Below, one piece after another: positions 34,410 through 45,100 of a DNA stretch of 64,000 bases. Position numbers and translations under genes: made by a program. The stretch is from Armigeres subalbatus. Taxonomy: Eukaryota > Arthropoda > Insecta > Diptera > Culicidae. The stretch lies in NCBI RefSeq assembly GCF_024139115.2, contig NC_085141.1, positions 216,169,783-216,233,782 of the forward strand, given 5' to 3'. Each line of letters opens with the position of its first letter. Position 1 is the first letter of the stretch. The notes under the pieces were generated by a model. The model was not told the DNA's origin. It saw only the letters and a list, made by a program, of their open reading frames with translations, and did no database searches.

Positions 34410-34799
34410 TCATTGTCTGCCCATTCCCTTGTCTGTCGTACCCCATTACGAATGTCTTCCTCTTGTTGTACATTTCAATGTCTGTCGTTAATCCCTTCCG
34501 TATGTCTTCCTCTCGTCGTTGTCTCCCAAAAAAGTTTGTTTGTCCCGTTACAGATGTAAAAATGCGAGGAATGTCAACTTTGTGAACATCAGTATCGTAA
34601 TTACTTAAGCACCCTAAAATCCTTTCCTTTCCTACTGTATTACTGTATTCCCTAACCTCGACTAAACCGCGAGTCTTTCGGTTCCCCAAAACTAACACTA
34701 TGTATAAGAATCAAGAAATGTATTGTTAAACTTGATTTCGGCTCCGTAACGCTTCACGGCAAATGAGCCTTCCAAATAAACGAAAGATTAAAAAAAAAA

Positions 34800-34812
34800 A
34801 CGTACATATTCA
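34800..34812. repeat. target-site duplication, right copy (I-type LINE)
   Basis: The second copy of ACGTACATATTCA follows the A-run at 34790-34800. Beyond it the split SINE body resumes (catacgagttttcataac). Confidence 0.85.
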
Positions 34813-34900
34813 CATACGAGTTTTCATAACATTGTAAATTAACGTCCAATTCGGGTGGTTTAAACCCCAGAAATACGCAATTAACTTTGATTGAACTGGG
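34813..34900 (+). mobile_element. distal part of the split SINE
   Basis: Inferred from the duplication: this is the sequence that was contiguous with 17446-17581 before the LINE inserted. Its 3' boundary is uncertain. Confidence 0.45.
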
Positions 34901-35158
34901 AAACATTGTTACGATAGACGGGGATACCTTCGAGGTGGTTGATGAATTAATTCATGAATGAATGAATTCATCTACCTTGGATCCTTGATAATGGCTGATA
35001 ATAATGTTAGTCGTGAAATACGAAGGCGCATCTTCTGTGGAAGTCGGACCTACTCCGTCTCCAGAAGGAACTGCGGTCAAAAAAGATTCAAACCCGCACC
35101 AAATGGTAATAGGAACGCTTCTCTGACCTCGTATAATAGTTCACGGTTCTGGAAGTAG
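34901..35158 (+). mobile_element. RTE-type LINE, 3' coding fragment
   Basis: It reads IDGDTFEVV, then after small shifts DEFIYLGSLIMADNNVSREIRRRI and CGSRTYSVSRRN. This is the conserved segment after the RT core of RTE elements. It is short and frameshifted. Confidence 0.7.
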
Positions 35159-35164
35159 CTTTCC

Positions 35165-35345
35165 AAAATCTGGTAAAGGCCCACCTGCAGGCTAAGCCGA
35201 GAGTGAGAGCGCGATGGCATCCCAGCTTGCGCTGTTGAATGCATTCTTCACATCAAGTGTCACGTTAGCACCGTATTGAATACCTCGTCTTTTCTGTCGG
35301 ATCGCTACCTCGGGAGCAGTCTTGCAAAATGTCGTGACCATCACC
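35165..35345 (-). mobile_element. R1-clade LINE, RT fragment
   Basis: The frame reads TAPEVAIRQKRRGIQYGANVTLDVKNAFNSASWDAIALSL, the RT palm motif with the first catalytic Asp (TLDVKNAFNSASW) typical of R1-clade elements. It probably continues the element at 37.5-39.0 kb on the same strand, separated by inserted palindromic elements. Confidence 0.78.
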
Positions 35346-35620
35346 AGATGATCAGATATGAAAACAAAAACCACCACGCTTTTAAATGATGTTCTTTACT
35401 GACAATCACTGCAAGCGCATCGTGACATGTAGAAGCTGACACGTGAGTACCTTCGGTAAGCGTGACACCCAGATTGACAACCACAAGCTGAGAGCCATAA
35501 AGAGCATCAGGTCGATCAGCTGTCAAAAGTGCAGGTGAGCACCGTTATTGATTGATTTTGTTGTCGTTTGATTGGACTGACGTCGTTTTTAATTGATAAA
35601 TTAAATAAATCAATAGTTAA
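35346..35620. other. unassigned insert next to the R1 fragment
   Basis: No gene is seen. Together with 37250-37560 it separates the two R1 pieces and may be the ends of a larger inserted DNA element. Confidence 0.35.
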
Positions 35621-35624
35621 ATTA

Positions 35625-35752
35625 AGGGTTCATTCACAAATTACATAACGCTAAAATGGACCTGGGGCTGAAAGCCCCACCCACCCTCTCGTAACGTATT
35701 TTGTATGGGAGGGTTCTGAAATTTGTATGGGCCGTATTTGTGAATGGCTCTA
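35625..35752. repeat. short MITE with 'attcacaaat' inverted ends
   Basis: ttcattcacaaattac at the left end and cgtatttgtgaatgg at the right are inverted. It is a small noncoding palindromic repeat. Confidence 0.6.
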
Positions 35753-35767
35753 ACTAAGTTTTACCAA

Positions 35768-36612
35768 TTTGATCCAGACTATCTTTTGAAAAGGCTAAAT
35801 TTTTTATTGATTTTTCAAATGGATACAATCAAAAACGACGCATCCTACAAAAAATGTTATATGGGTGACTATCGCAAAATCAGTCAAAGTTTCTAATAAA
35901 GATATCGGAAACAATTCAAATTGAGCCCTACACTGAAAAAAAATCAGTTTCAACAGTTTCAAAAATTAAAACTCGATTTGCGAAAAAACGCTTTTTTGAT
36001 TTGTATGAAATTGTGTCTCAAGATAGGTGATTATGTTCCCTACCAACCGTCCATACATCGCAAGCTGGACACTTTGAAGGAAAAAAAGTTTTTCTAACAA
36101 AAACTTTTTCTTGTCGAAATTATTTTCAGTGTATTTTTATCCGTTGCGATTAGTTACGACCTAAATATTGTACTCTGCTTGACTGTACAGGAATATTTAA
36201 ATATATGTATGTATATGTTAAATCCACTGGCACTCCTTGACACTGAGAAAAAAAATCAATTACGACAAGAAAAATTTTTTGTTAGAAAAACTTTTTTCCC
36301 TTAAAAGTGTCAAGCTTGCGATGTATGGACGGTTGGTAGGGAACATAATCACCTATCTTGAGACACAATTTCATACAAATCAAAAAAAGCGTTTTTTCGC
36401 AAATCGAGTTTTAATTTTTGAAACTGTTGAAACTGATTTTTTCAGTGTAGGGCTTAATTTGAATTGTTTCCGATATCTTTATTAGAAACTTTGACTGATT
36501 TTGCGATAGTCACCCATACAACATTTTTTGTAGGATGCGTCGTTTTTAATTGTATCCATTTGAAAAATCAATAAAAAATTTGGCCTTTTCAAAAGATAGT
36601 CTGGATCAAATT
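35768..36612. repeat. long palindrome 1 (arms about 365 bp)
   Basis: The left arm 35768-36131 and right arm 36244-36612 are inverted copies with few mismatches. Shared blocks include ttgatccagactatcttttgaaaa, gaaattgtgtctcaagataggtgattatg and ccgtccatacatcgcaag (each cited in part). A 110-bp spacer lies between. It has no coding capacity. Confidence 0.93.
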
Positions 36613-36623
36613 TGAAAATTATG

Positions 36624-36875
36624 TCAAGCTCTATCTGGTAAAGGAGAATGTCGCAAGAGGATTCTCTTCGTCGACTTCCTCTTTAAATAAAAGTGACAAG
36701 CAGTAGATTTCTTCGCGGTTTATCACCTCAGAATGCAAGTTTTCATTGTTTTCTTTCATTCTGAGGGGAAAAACCGCAACGAAATCATCTGCTTGTCACT
36801 TTAATTTAAAAGAGGGGAAGTCGGCGAAGAGAAATCTCTCTTGCGACATTCGCCCTTATTCCAGATAGAGCTTGA
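36624..36875. repeat. palindrome 2 (arms about 115 bp)
   Basis: tcaagctctatctgg at the start and ccagatagagcttga at the end. The arms remain complementary inward to acctcagaatg / cattctgagg. The spacer is only about 25 bp. It directly abuts palindrome 1. Confidence 0.92.
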
Positions 36876-37006
36876 TGTATGTACTTTTCTTTTAATAGCA
36901 CCTCTTAAAATATTGCACAAAAAGTCAATATAAACAATAAAAACACTTGAATGTTCGCAAAAATTCTATTTTGGCTTCATGCATTTTTATCACAGCAAAA
37001 TCCATC

Positions 37007-37247
37007 AATTCGGCACCAACATTTCAAAAGGGCGAAACTGATTTTGTAAACAAGAGCTTTTCACGTCTCTGGTGGGCTAATTTGTGCTCACCCACGCAAT
37101 CCAGCACCATTAAATGAAAGAAGAGGATTCGGTGCTTCCATCAGTGGTATTAGATTGCGTGGGTGGGCTCAAATTAACCCACCAGCGACGTGAGAAGCTT
37201 TTGTTTACAAAATCAGTTACGCCCTTTTGAAATGTTGGTGCCGAATT
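37007..37247. repeat. palindrome 3 (arms about 100 bp)
   Basis: The ends aattcggcaccaac and gttggtgccgaatt are inverted. Inner blocks aaaagggcg..ctgattttgtaaac and cacccacgcaat pair with the other arm. It is noncoding. Confidence 0.92.
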
Positions 37248-37499
37248 CCGCTAAGTGGATTATTCCATTGCTGTCGAGTGTTGATTTCGAACCAAACACC
37301 GCATAGGTCAAGTGATCATCACGATAGTCAAGATGACATGGATATGACAACCACAACATCAGGAAAGTTTTCCTATCATGCATGCTGGTGATCACAGGCA
37401 GAAGAAGTGAAGACATGGTGAGTGACCAAGCGCTAGTTGCTAAAATGTCACTTTCATGGTGATCGTTACACCAAGCATGTGAGATCCACATTGAGCATC

Positions 37500-39035
37500 A
37501 CAATTGAGTACTTGACACATGACCTGGATTTAGTTATTGTCACGCTTTGCGTGACTTGTACGGTGACACTTTGCAGCACTGCTCGGGGGTCCATACCACC
37601 GAGTTAATAGCGTCCAACGTGGACTTACCCTTTCGCAAACCGAACTGATTGCTTGATCTTTGAGTACGGGGTCAGCCTGTTAAGGATGATCCTCTCTAGC
37701 AACTTGGGGGTCGTACACTTATTACGTAAGCAATTTTTCTGGGTTTTTCGACCCCCCTCCCCCCATGTAAGATTTTTTTCATACAATTGAATTTTTATTT
37801 ATATGGAGCGTAAGATATTGACCGACCCCCCTCCCCTCCCTCCATAAGTGTTTACGTAATATGTGTACGGCCCCTTGCCCGTCGTGTCTATACGCCGATG
37901 GGTCACCCGGCGGCTTCCTGGCATTCGGTAACGACACCAATTTCTGCCTTTTCCATCTTCCGGAATGTATACTCATCAAGGCATCTCTGCATAGCAAGCC
38001 TGAACATATTCGGGTTGGCTATGATTGAGGGCGCTGTACGGTACTCCACCAGACCCTAAATCTTAGTTCGTACCAGGGGTTTAGCCATCGCGACTAACTC
38101 TTCGTTCATCACCGGAGCCACCATTTCGGCCGCACCCATATTGCCTTGCGGTGCCGGACGCAAGAAACTTGTGGCTCAGGACGGGAAGTGTACCTCGATA
38201 ATCCTCGCCAACCTATCAAAGGACCGTTCAGGGGGTGAAGAGCTCCCTTTAGTCTTGGCAATCACTATTCTGTAGGCGTCACCCCGCGGATTCGCGTTGG
38301 CTCCTTCGCATAGGTTGTCGAAACACGTTCTCTTACTACTCTTGATGGCCTTGTTGAAGGCCAGTTTCGCAGCTCGAAACACTTCACGGCGGTCCGCTCT
38401 TTCGTCCTCGGTGCGAGCATGTTGCATCCTTCGTCTAACATTGAGGCAGGTTGATCGAAGGGCCGCAATCTCGGCACTCCACCAGTATACCGGGCGTGTA
38501 CCATTTCTCGGCAAGCCTTTCCTCGACATGGTGGCGTCGCATGCGCGTGATAGGACAGTTACCAACGCATCCCCGCTTAGACCTTCAGTGTTGGCTTCTA
38601 GTCCCAGGGCCGCGGTACAAACTTCACTGTCGAAGTGATTGGTCATCCACCCACGGACCTGACAGGGATCCCTGGACCTCGGATGTTGCACGCTATAGTT
38701 GATCTTAAAGCGAATTGCTAGATGATCACTATGGGTGTAACCCTCGTCCACCCTCCAGTCCGAGTCTGGTGCCAGACCAGGCCTGACAAACGTTACGTCA
38801 ATTTATGACTCGACCTTGTTCTTTCCTTGTACCATCATTGACTAGCACTGCGTCGTGCTTCGCTAGCGCCTCTAGTAATGCTTGACCCCTTCGATTGATG
38901 TAGCGGCTGCCCCACTCCACTCCACTCCATTGATCTTGGCTATCGCGACACCCTCAGCAGAGGAGTGTACTACCTCTTGGATCGGGTACCGTCCCCTCGT
39001 GCAAATAGCCGCCATAATATAGTGCGCCACCAAAT
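37500..39035 (-). mobile_element. R1-clade LINE ORF2 fragment (endonuclease to early RT)
   Basis: The minus strand reads an endonuclease end (AKINGVEWSGVGQ.., DEGYTHSDHLAIRFKI). A 190-codon open stretch at 38751-38176 is the linker typical of R1-clade ORF2 (RPVYWWSAEIAALRSTCLNVRRRMQ). The early RT (FAKGKSTLDAINSVVW) follows near 37600. A short MITE is inserted at about 37705-37880. Stops and shifts make it inactive. Confidence 0.82.
37705..37880. repeat. MITE with 'ccgtacacttattacgtaa' ends
   Basis: gtcgtacacttattacgtaag at the left and inverted tacgtaatatgtgtacggcc at the right, with C-run-rich interior (ccccctccccc). A second, right-truncated copy lies at 50369-50500. A looser relative lies at about 55290-55410. 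Confidence 0.75.
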
Positions 39036-39395
39036 TGACCTTCGCCGTCAAAAATTTTTATTCGCTCAATCGATTCTGTGGCTTATTTAAGGTCAACTTT
39101 TCCATATTTTTTACGCCCCTAAGTATTTTTAAAATTTAAAACAAAAATCGAAAAAGTGCTGTTTTTTTTTTTTAGATTGGCCCGATTTTGAACGAACATC
39201 GGGTGAATTTTTCAGCCCAGTTCACACGTGCAGCGTGCAGCACTTTTTCGGTTTCATTTTCAATTTTAAAAATAGTTAGAGACTTAAATAATATGGATTC
39301 TTTGGGAAAGTTGACCTTAAATAAGCCAAAGAATCGACTGAGACAATAAAACGAGATACAATTTTTGACAGGAAAGGTCAATTCCGTTATCGACA
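39036..39395. repeat. palindromic element inside the R1 LINE
   Basis: Ends aattgacctt and aaggtcaatt. Inner blocks ggcttatttaaggtcaac and gttgaccttaaataagcc, and gaaaaagtgctg and cagcactttttc, are inverted. It separates the R1 endonuclease start (39.4-39.7 kb) from its remainder. Confidence 0.85.
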
Positions 39396-39690
39396 GGGAC
39401 GTTGTACGGGTCGGACAGGAGGGCAACATCCGGGGCAATATCGGTCCTCGACTCCGAGACCGACTGCCACAGCAGCTGCTGCGCAGTTGCACAGCTGTGT
39501 TGCTTGCACGGCTTCTTCTTGTTTTTCTCTCCGATGCCACCCATAACGTGGTTACAGGTGTGCTTATTGCTGGCGCCGATGAGGCATTTTAGTGCCTTAT
39601 CGCATTCCTGCGCCCTTCCTCACCACAACGACGACACAGGTTGTTACGGTCTGGGCCTTACAGTTGTAGAGCTTGTGCCCCAATGTTTGT
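39396..39690 (-). mobile_element. R1-clade LINE, ORF1 end / ORF2 start
   Basis: The minus strand holds a zinc-knuckle-like Cys cluster (LCRRCGEEG) and then the ORF2 N-terminus ([28 protein letters not shown]), the first endonuclease block. The QSVSESRTD segment recurs on the plus strand at about 60540, so both belong to one family. Confidence 0.72.
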
Positions 39691-39694
39691 ACGT

Positions 39695-40560
39695 ATGTTC
39701 CAGCATAACTTCTGAACCCATTTACCGATTTTAACCAAATTTGGAACACACATTCTTTATCTTAAGGCGACGACGATAGGGGGCTAAGCACGCTTTTTGA
39801 AAAATGGGGAGGGTGTGCGGGGAGGGGTATTGCTTTGTTATCGATCAACTCAGCGTAAATTCTGAACTCCTGGCCGATTTCAACTTAATTTGGAACACAA
39901 ATTCTTTATCTTTAGGAGACGTCGATAGGAGGGTCAGTGATGCTCTTTGGGAAAGAGAGAGGGTGTTGATAGGAGGGGTATTGCTTACTTATTGATCAAC
40001 TCAGTGTAACTTCTGAACCCCTTGGCCGATTTCAAGCAAATTCGGAACACAAATTCATTATCATAAGGAGACGGCGTTAGGTGGTTACAAAAGAGGGAGA
40101 GTATGGGGGGAGCGGTATTGTTTAGCAACCGATCGACTCAATGTAAATCTTGAGCCTCATGACCGATTTGAACCAAATTTGTATCAAATATTGTCTGTCC
40201 TAAGGAAGAGATTTTAGTGGATATGAGTAAGTTATTTTAAAAGGGGGAGGGTGTGTGAGAGGGGTATTGTTTAGTTATCGATCAATTCAGCATGGCTTCT
40301 GAACCCATTTTCGATGTCCACCAAATTTGGAACCCATATTATCTGTCTAAGGAAGACTATATCAGACTGCGTAGAAGTGTCATAGTTGAATGAGAGGGAT
40401 TGTATATTTATTAAACGAACAGTTTAGTATACCTTTTTATCGCATGGGTCAATTCAAACCAAACACGTAAACACGTAATGTCTACCCAAATGAAACTATT
40501 ATATAGAGGCTGGAAGGGACTTTTGGAATGGGGGGGGGGGTTATTGGGGTTGGGTATTGT
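39695..40560. repeat. about 150-bp tandem repeat, 5-6 diverged units
   Basis: The block 'cttctgaacccatt..ccgattt..aa.caaatttggaacaca' recurs with the 'ttggaac' anchor at 39741, 39890, 40041, 40179 and 40327. A weaker sixth unit lies near 40460. Each unit also has 'gggagggtgtg..gaggggtattg..atcgatcaactcag'. Units differ by many substitutions. Confidence 0.88.
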
Positions 40561-40654
40561 TCAGAAAACAACTTAATTTAAAATCCCTCTTATTTAGTAC
40601 ATCCGAAGTTCTTTAACATTGTACAATGCTCCGAAAACAAATGGCGCGAACTCC

Positions 40655-40815
40655 TTAGAATAACAAATCCTCGACAATGACATTTTCCCGGTAATAACAT
40701 TTCCCCAAAAATGACATTAACGAAAATGATATTTCCCAAAAATGATACTTCCCGATACACATATCCCAGAATATGATATTACCCTGAAAATGACATATCC
40801 CTGAATGTAGCAGGC
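40655..40815. repeat. low-complexity 'aatgacatttccc' repeat
   Basis: Six to eight irregular copies of a 15-20 bp word, noncoding. The word is related in theme to the array at 45355-45750. Confidence 0.65.
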
Positions 40816-40984
40816 CATTAACATAACACTATTTGGCCTAAGGTCATTCGACAGGAAGGACATTTAGTATAATTAAGAACAGCATCAGAAAAATCTTGAA
40901 TAGAAAGCAAGCATTTGCTGGGTATAAAACAATGAAAATTGTTACCCTTCATCGGAATAATGGTATGCCCAGTGAAAAGCAATG

Positions 40985-41165
40985 ATTAATGTGTTTCCTT
41001 CTGAATGGTGGATGTGATTACTTCTTTAAAAGTAGGCATTTGCCCGGAATAAGGCAATGGTGGGTGTAATCCCTTCTTTAAAAATATGCGTTTGCCCGGA
41101 ATATGGCATCGATGGATGTTTTTCCTTCTTTAGAAAAAGACGTTTGCCCGGAATAAGGCTTTTCA
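40985..41165. repeat. 52-bp tandem repeat, about 3 copies
   Basis: tttgcccgga occurs at 41039, 41091 and 41143, each followed by ataaggca / atatggca and cttctttaaaa. An incomplete upstream unit is also present. Confidence 0.85.
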
Positions 41166-42163
41166 AACCCACGATCCCTTCAGGCAATGTTTCCAAAAGC
41201 CTTCTTAGCAAATGATAAAGTATGAATAAGTAAACACAATTACCCTGTTGACCAATTAGTTTTAACATTTTCCGATTTTAAAAGAAAACTGCAAACCAAA
41301 CTGGCAATTCCGAGCAAGGGCGGTTTTCTGCATAACATTTTGTATTAAATTCTTCAAGATCTGAATGAGTATCATAGTTCTTCATCGTAAGTTGTGCCGT
41401 CCAACTGCAAATCACTGTTTTTGGATGTTTCTGCATACATTTTCCCATATAAACTTCAACGAGTTTAGCACCGCCCAAACGTTGACCGATTTGGCTGAAA
41501 TTTTGTCCAGAGCATCAGGGCATCAAATAGAACCGAATAACTATATAACCGAATAACCGAATAACCCATCAAAAAAAATGAAAAAAGTTTTTCCCATACT
41601 AATAGATATTGTTTTCCACATGTTCATGTGACCTTTATTATATTTCTTATTAATGCGCATATGATATATCAGTAATGTCTATTTGATTCTAGTAATGCCG
41701 TTAATAATGTTTCAATTTTTAAGGTCTACATGACTTTTCGTAGTGGAAATTAGGTGACAATTATTTTGACTGTAATATTTATTTATTTATAAATTTTCAA
41801 TTCTATGTGTAGGATTAATAATTTTGAAAGACTTTATGATAAAAATATATGTGTATTGCACATATATTTTAATCGAATAGAAAAGAAATTAAATTTCAAA
41901 CTCATATTATATTCGGTTTATCCAGAGATACAAATGCAAAGAAAAATATCTTCTATTTTTGATGCATACTGTATGTGCTACATATACATATATGTAGTAT
42001 TGTAATATTGCATTGGTGTATTGATCTTCTGTATTTATGGATTGAGAAGCTGGTTTGTCACTGTCACAGCGAGTGCTTGCTGTGGCACAACAGATAACAT
42101 TAAAGTCCTATCAGTTACTGTAGATAACATTAGTTCGAGCCAGAAGACTGATTCATTTTTTAC
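41166..42163. other. upstream region of GUCD1, no other gene seen
   Basis: AT-rich sequence. I found no core promoter motif strong enough to call. The GUCD1 start lies at its right end. Confidence 0.4.
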
Positions 42164-45100
42164 ATGTCGATAAATATTGATAAAAAGAAATCATCAACAA
42201 TTTTGCTTCCAGGTAAAAATGAAAGGTATAAATTATTCCATCAGACAGGGGACAAATTTGATAATGTATTGGCATTCCACCAGAAACTATTCCCGCATTT
42301 GTGGAACACCCATTGGTTCACTTCCGCCAGCGATACGACTGGGACTGTGGCCTGTCGTGTATTCTAATGCTATTGGGGCGTAACGAAAGGCGAACTTTTC
42401 TAGCAGACTTCAAAAATATTTGCAACGATGGTGGATTCGGAGAAAGGTAGGTTCATAATATTAAACCTAAATAAGCAGTTATCGCAGTATCTGTAATTAT
42501 TACAAGGCTTTCTATTCTAGTACGTGGACCATCGACCTGTGCTACATCCTCAAGGACTTTGGTTTGAAGCACAGGTACTTCACCACCACATTTGGTGCGA
42601 ATCAATCGCATCTTGGGAAGGAGTACTACAAATGCTTCAATGCGGTAGGTCAAGGCCGTTCTTTATATAAATCACTTCCGATTTTGGAATACGTAAATAA
42701 TAGTGCTCCCATATTAGGATGAAACGCGTGTTAATGAAAAGTTCGCCAACGCATCGTCCTGTGGCATTCCCATCGAGATTATGTCGGTATCGCACCAGTT
42801 CCTACAAGAGCATTTAGCCAACCATGGCAATATAATTCTACTTACCAATGCCTCTCTACTGTACTGTGATCTCTGTAAGAGCAATAAACTTTCCATGGAG
42901 CTGAGGTAAGTTCCTTTTTATGAGGGGTTTTACGCATATATGTATTTCTTTATGTGACTTTTAGCATAATTCATCTACATATTATTTTTCAATAGGTCAT
43001 GTCTAGGATTGAAGCCTACTTACATGGGTCATTACATAATTCTATGTGGATACGACCAAAGGATACAAAAGTTCCTGTACAGAAATCCAGCATTTAAGGA
43101 TAGTAAGTAAAAAAGAGATCCAAGACACATGATCTCCAGATAAGAGTTAGGGGAAGCGCGGGTAGCACAACTATTGGTGCAAAGCCATGAACAGGATAAG
43201 GTATTTTAGTGATACTTAACCGATTTTGAGAGAAAACTAGAACCGTTTTTAATTTATGAATTATGAATTTATGATTTTAGTTAAATGTATTTGAAAAATT
43301 ACCAAAAAAACCCAGATTAATCCAACTAGCGTTGGTGGTGCCTTTCTCGCATTTAGTTAAGACACCAACCTTATATGGGGTTTATATGGTCCGATGTACC
43401 ATTTTCTTCATAACTTTGAAACGCAATGACCGATCGTTATAAAATTCAATAGTGATCAACAAGGCTTTGTCCCCTGTCGAATGAAACTTGTTGCGAGAAA
43501 ATCGGTTAAGGATTACTATACGAAAAGTTGTCTAATGTTTTTATAGCTTCTGTGCACACACATACATACACACGGACAGACAGACATGTGCTCAGCTCGT
43601 CGAGCTGAGTCGATTGGTATATAATACTATGGGTCTCAGACGCTTCTATAAAAAGTTCGTTTTCGGAGTGAAATGATAGCCTTTCGGTACAACTTAGTTG
43701 TACGAGAAAGGCAAAACCGTTTGTGCATGTTTCGATGCCATTTTGGCTTGATGAATTTTGTCTTTATTATTGTTTATATTGATAAATTGATAAATTGTTG
43801 TTCTTTGTGTTCCACACGTAATTGTTGTAAAATTTGACTATGACCATATGCGCGTTTAACTCAACTACTGGCGCATCTCACCCCGCATGGTTACAAAATA
43901 AATTTGTTGGGTGCTTTTTAACCATTTAGAAGGCAGTGGCAGCTATATTGCCACCAACTAATTATATGTTTTTCTGTTTATTAACAAGAGCTTATTATTT
44001 CCCATGTAGTGGTTATATTTGCTATCTAGTAAGACCCCAGATGAACTTGAGCCATAAAAAATTTGAAATGTCAATATGAGAATAGTTTTTTTACGAGCAG
44101 ATCGTAGGTTTCGAGTGGAAGAAGGATTTTCAGTTATAGGGTAACCGTACCCTTAGTGGAGGTAGCACCAATAGTGGAGGTAGTGGGGTTTTAATGAGAT
44201 TTATCATATTTATAGACTTTACGATGGTTTCAGTTGATGCGTCGTGCTTTAAATATCCTTTTAAATGCAACTTACCTTAAGATCTCGATTGAAAAACTAT
44301 TGAAATCAATGATTTTCTTTAACAAAATTGACTCTCTTGTACCTATAGTGGTGCAACTGTACCAATAGTGGCAAGTCCCATAAGGAAGCAATGGATAGCA
44401 CCGCTATACGAACCAAAATTAATTTGTACCGCCACTAAAGGAACAGTGTACCCATAGTGGTGCAAGCATTATTCGGTAGTTGTTGATGTTAAATGACATC
44501 TATCTCATTGTTTTAGCAAATTTATTAGTTTATCTATTGATTAAGATAATAAAGCAGTAAATTTCCCATAATTATCCATTTAAAAAAAAAATTGCTTTTG
44601 TGGATCTACTAATACCTCCACTATTGGTACCGTTACCCTAATTCGATCAAAAACGACAAAATATATTTTTTCCCGTTGGTATTAATTATTTCTGAATCTC
44701 CTGTGTTAGCATATGGCATGATTAGCGTTTTCCTGCTTGCCGGGCAGTGGCAACTATATTGTCACCAATGTTGTCCCGCTTGCTGAGCAGTGGCAATTGC
44801 CACCAATTTTTCAATGTTTCTGAACTGTTTAATGTATAACAAACATACATTTGTATAACATATATTTGAATTTAATACTATGTTCAACATTGTTGTTTTT
44901 GTTAATTTATTATTTAGATTCGTCTGCCTTATAAAGGGTTAACAGAGACCGTCTTCAGTATCTCGTACTTGACTCGACATCTATCATTAGGGACTCCAAA
45001 CTTTGGTGAACTTCTGGTTGTATCTTGAAACACGATCCAGTGAAGTAATAATTTTAATTTTTTGATACTGATCAACTGCTTCTGAACGAAAAATCTCTAG

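Larger units (their letters stand above)
17582..34799 (+). mobile_element. I-clade non-LTR retrotransposon, interrupted by an LTR element
   Basis: The element is full length, about 6.3 kb once the nested LTR element (19807-30692) and a 230-bp MITE are excluded. Order: 5' UTR (17582-18258), ORF1 (18259-19634), ORF2 endonuclease (from 19640, continuing at 30697), reverse transcriptase, RNase H (33.5-34.0 kb), a C-terminal Cys/His region, short 3' UTR and A-run. The RNase H domain and gag-like ORF1 place it in the I group. It is flanked by a 13-bp duplication. Frame changes at about 18602, 30975, 31350, 31935 and 32225, and an early stop near 19677, make it inactive. Confidence 0.9.

Noticed and set aside
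36237..36485. 82-codon plus-strand frame
   Set aside because: It lies wholly in an arm of a long palindrome. The frame is incidental and has no domain.
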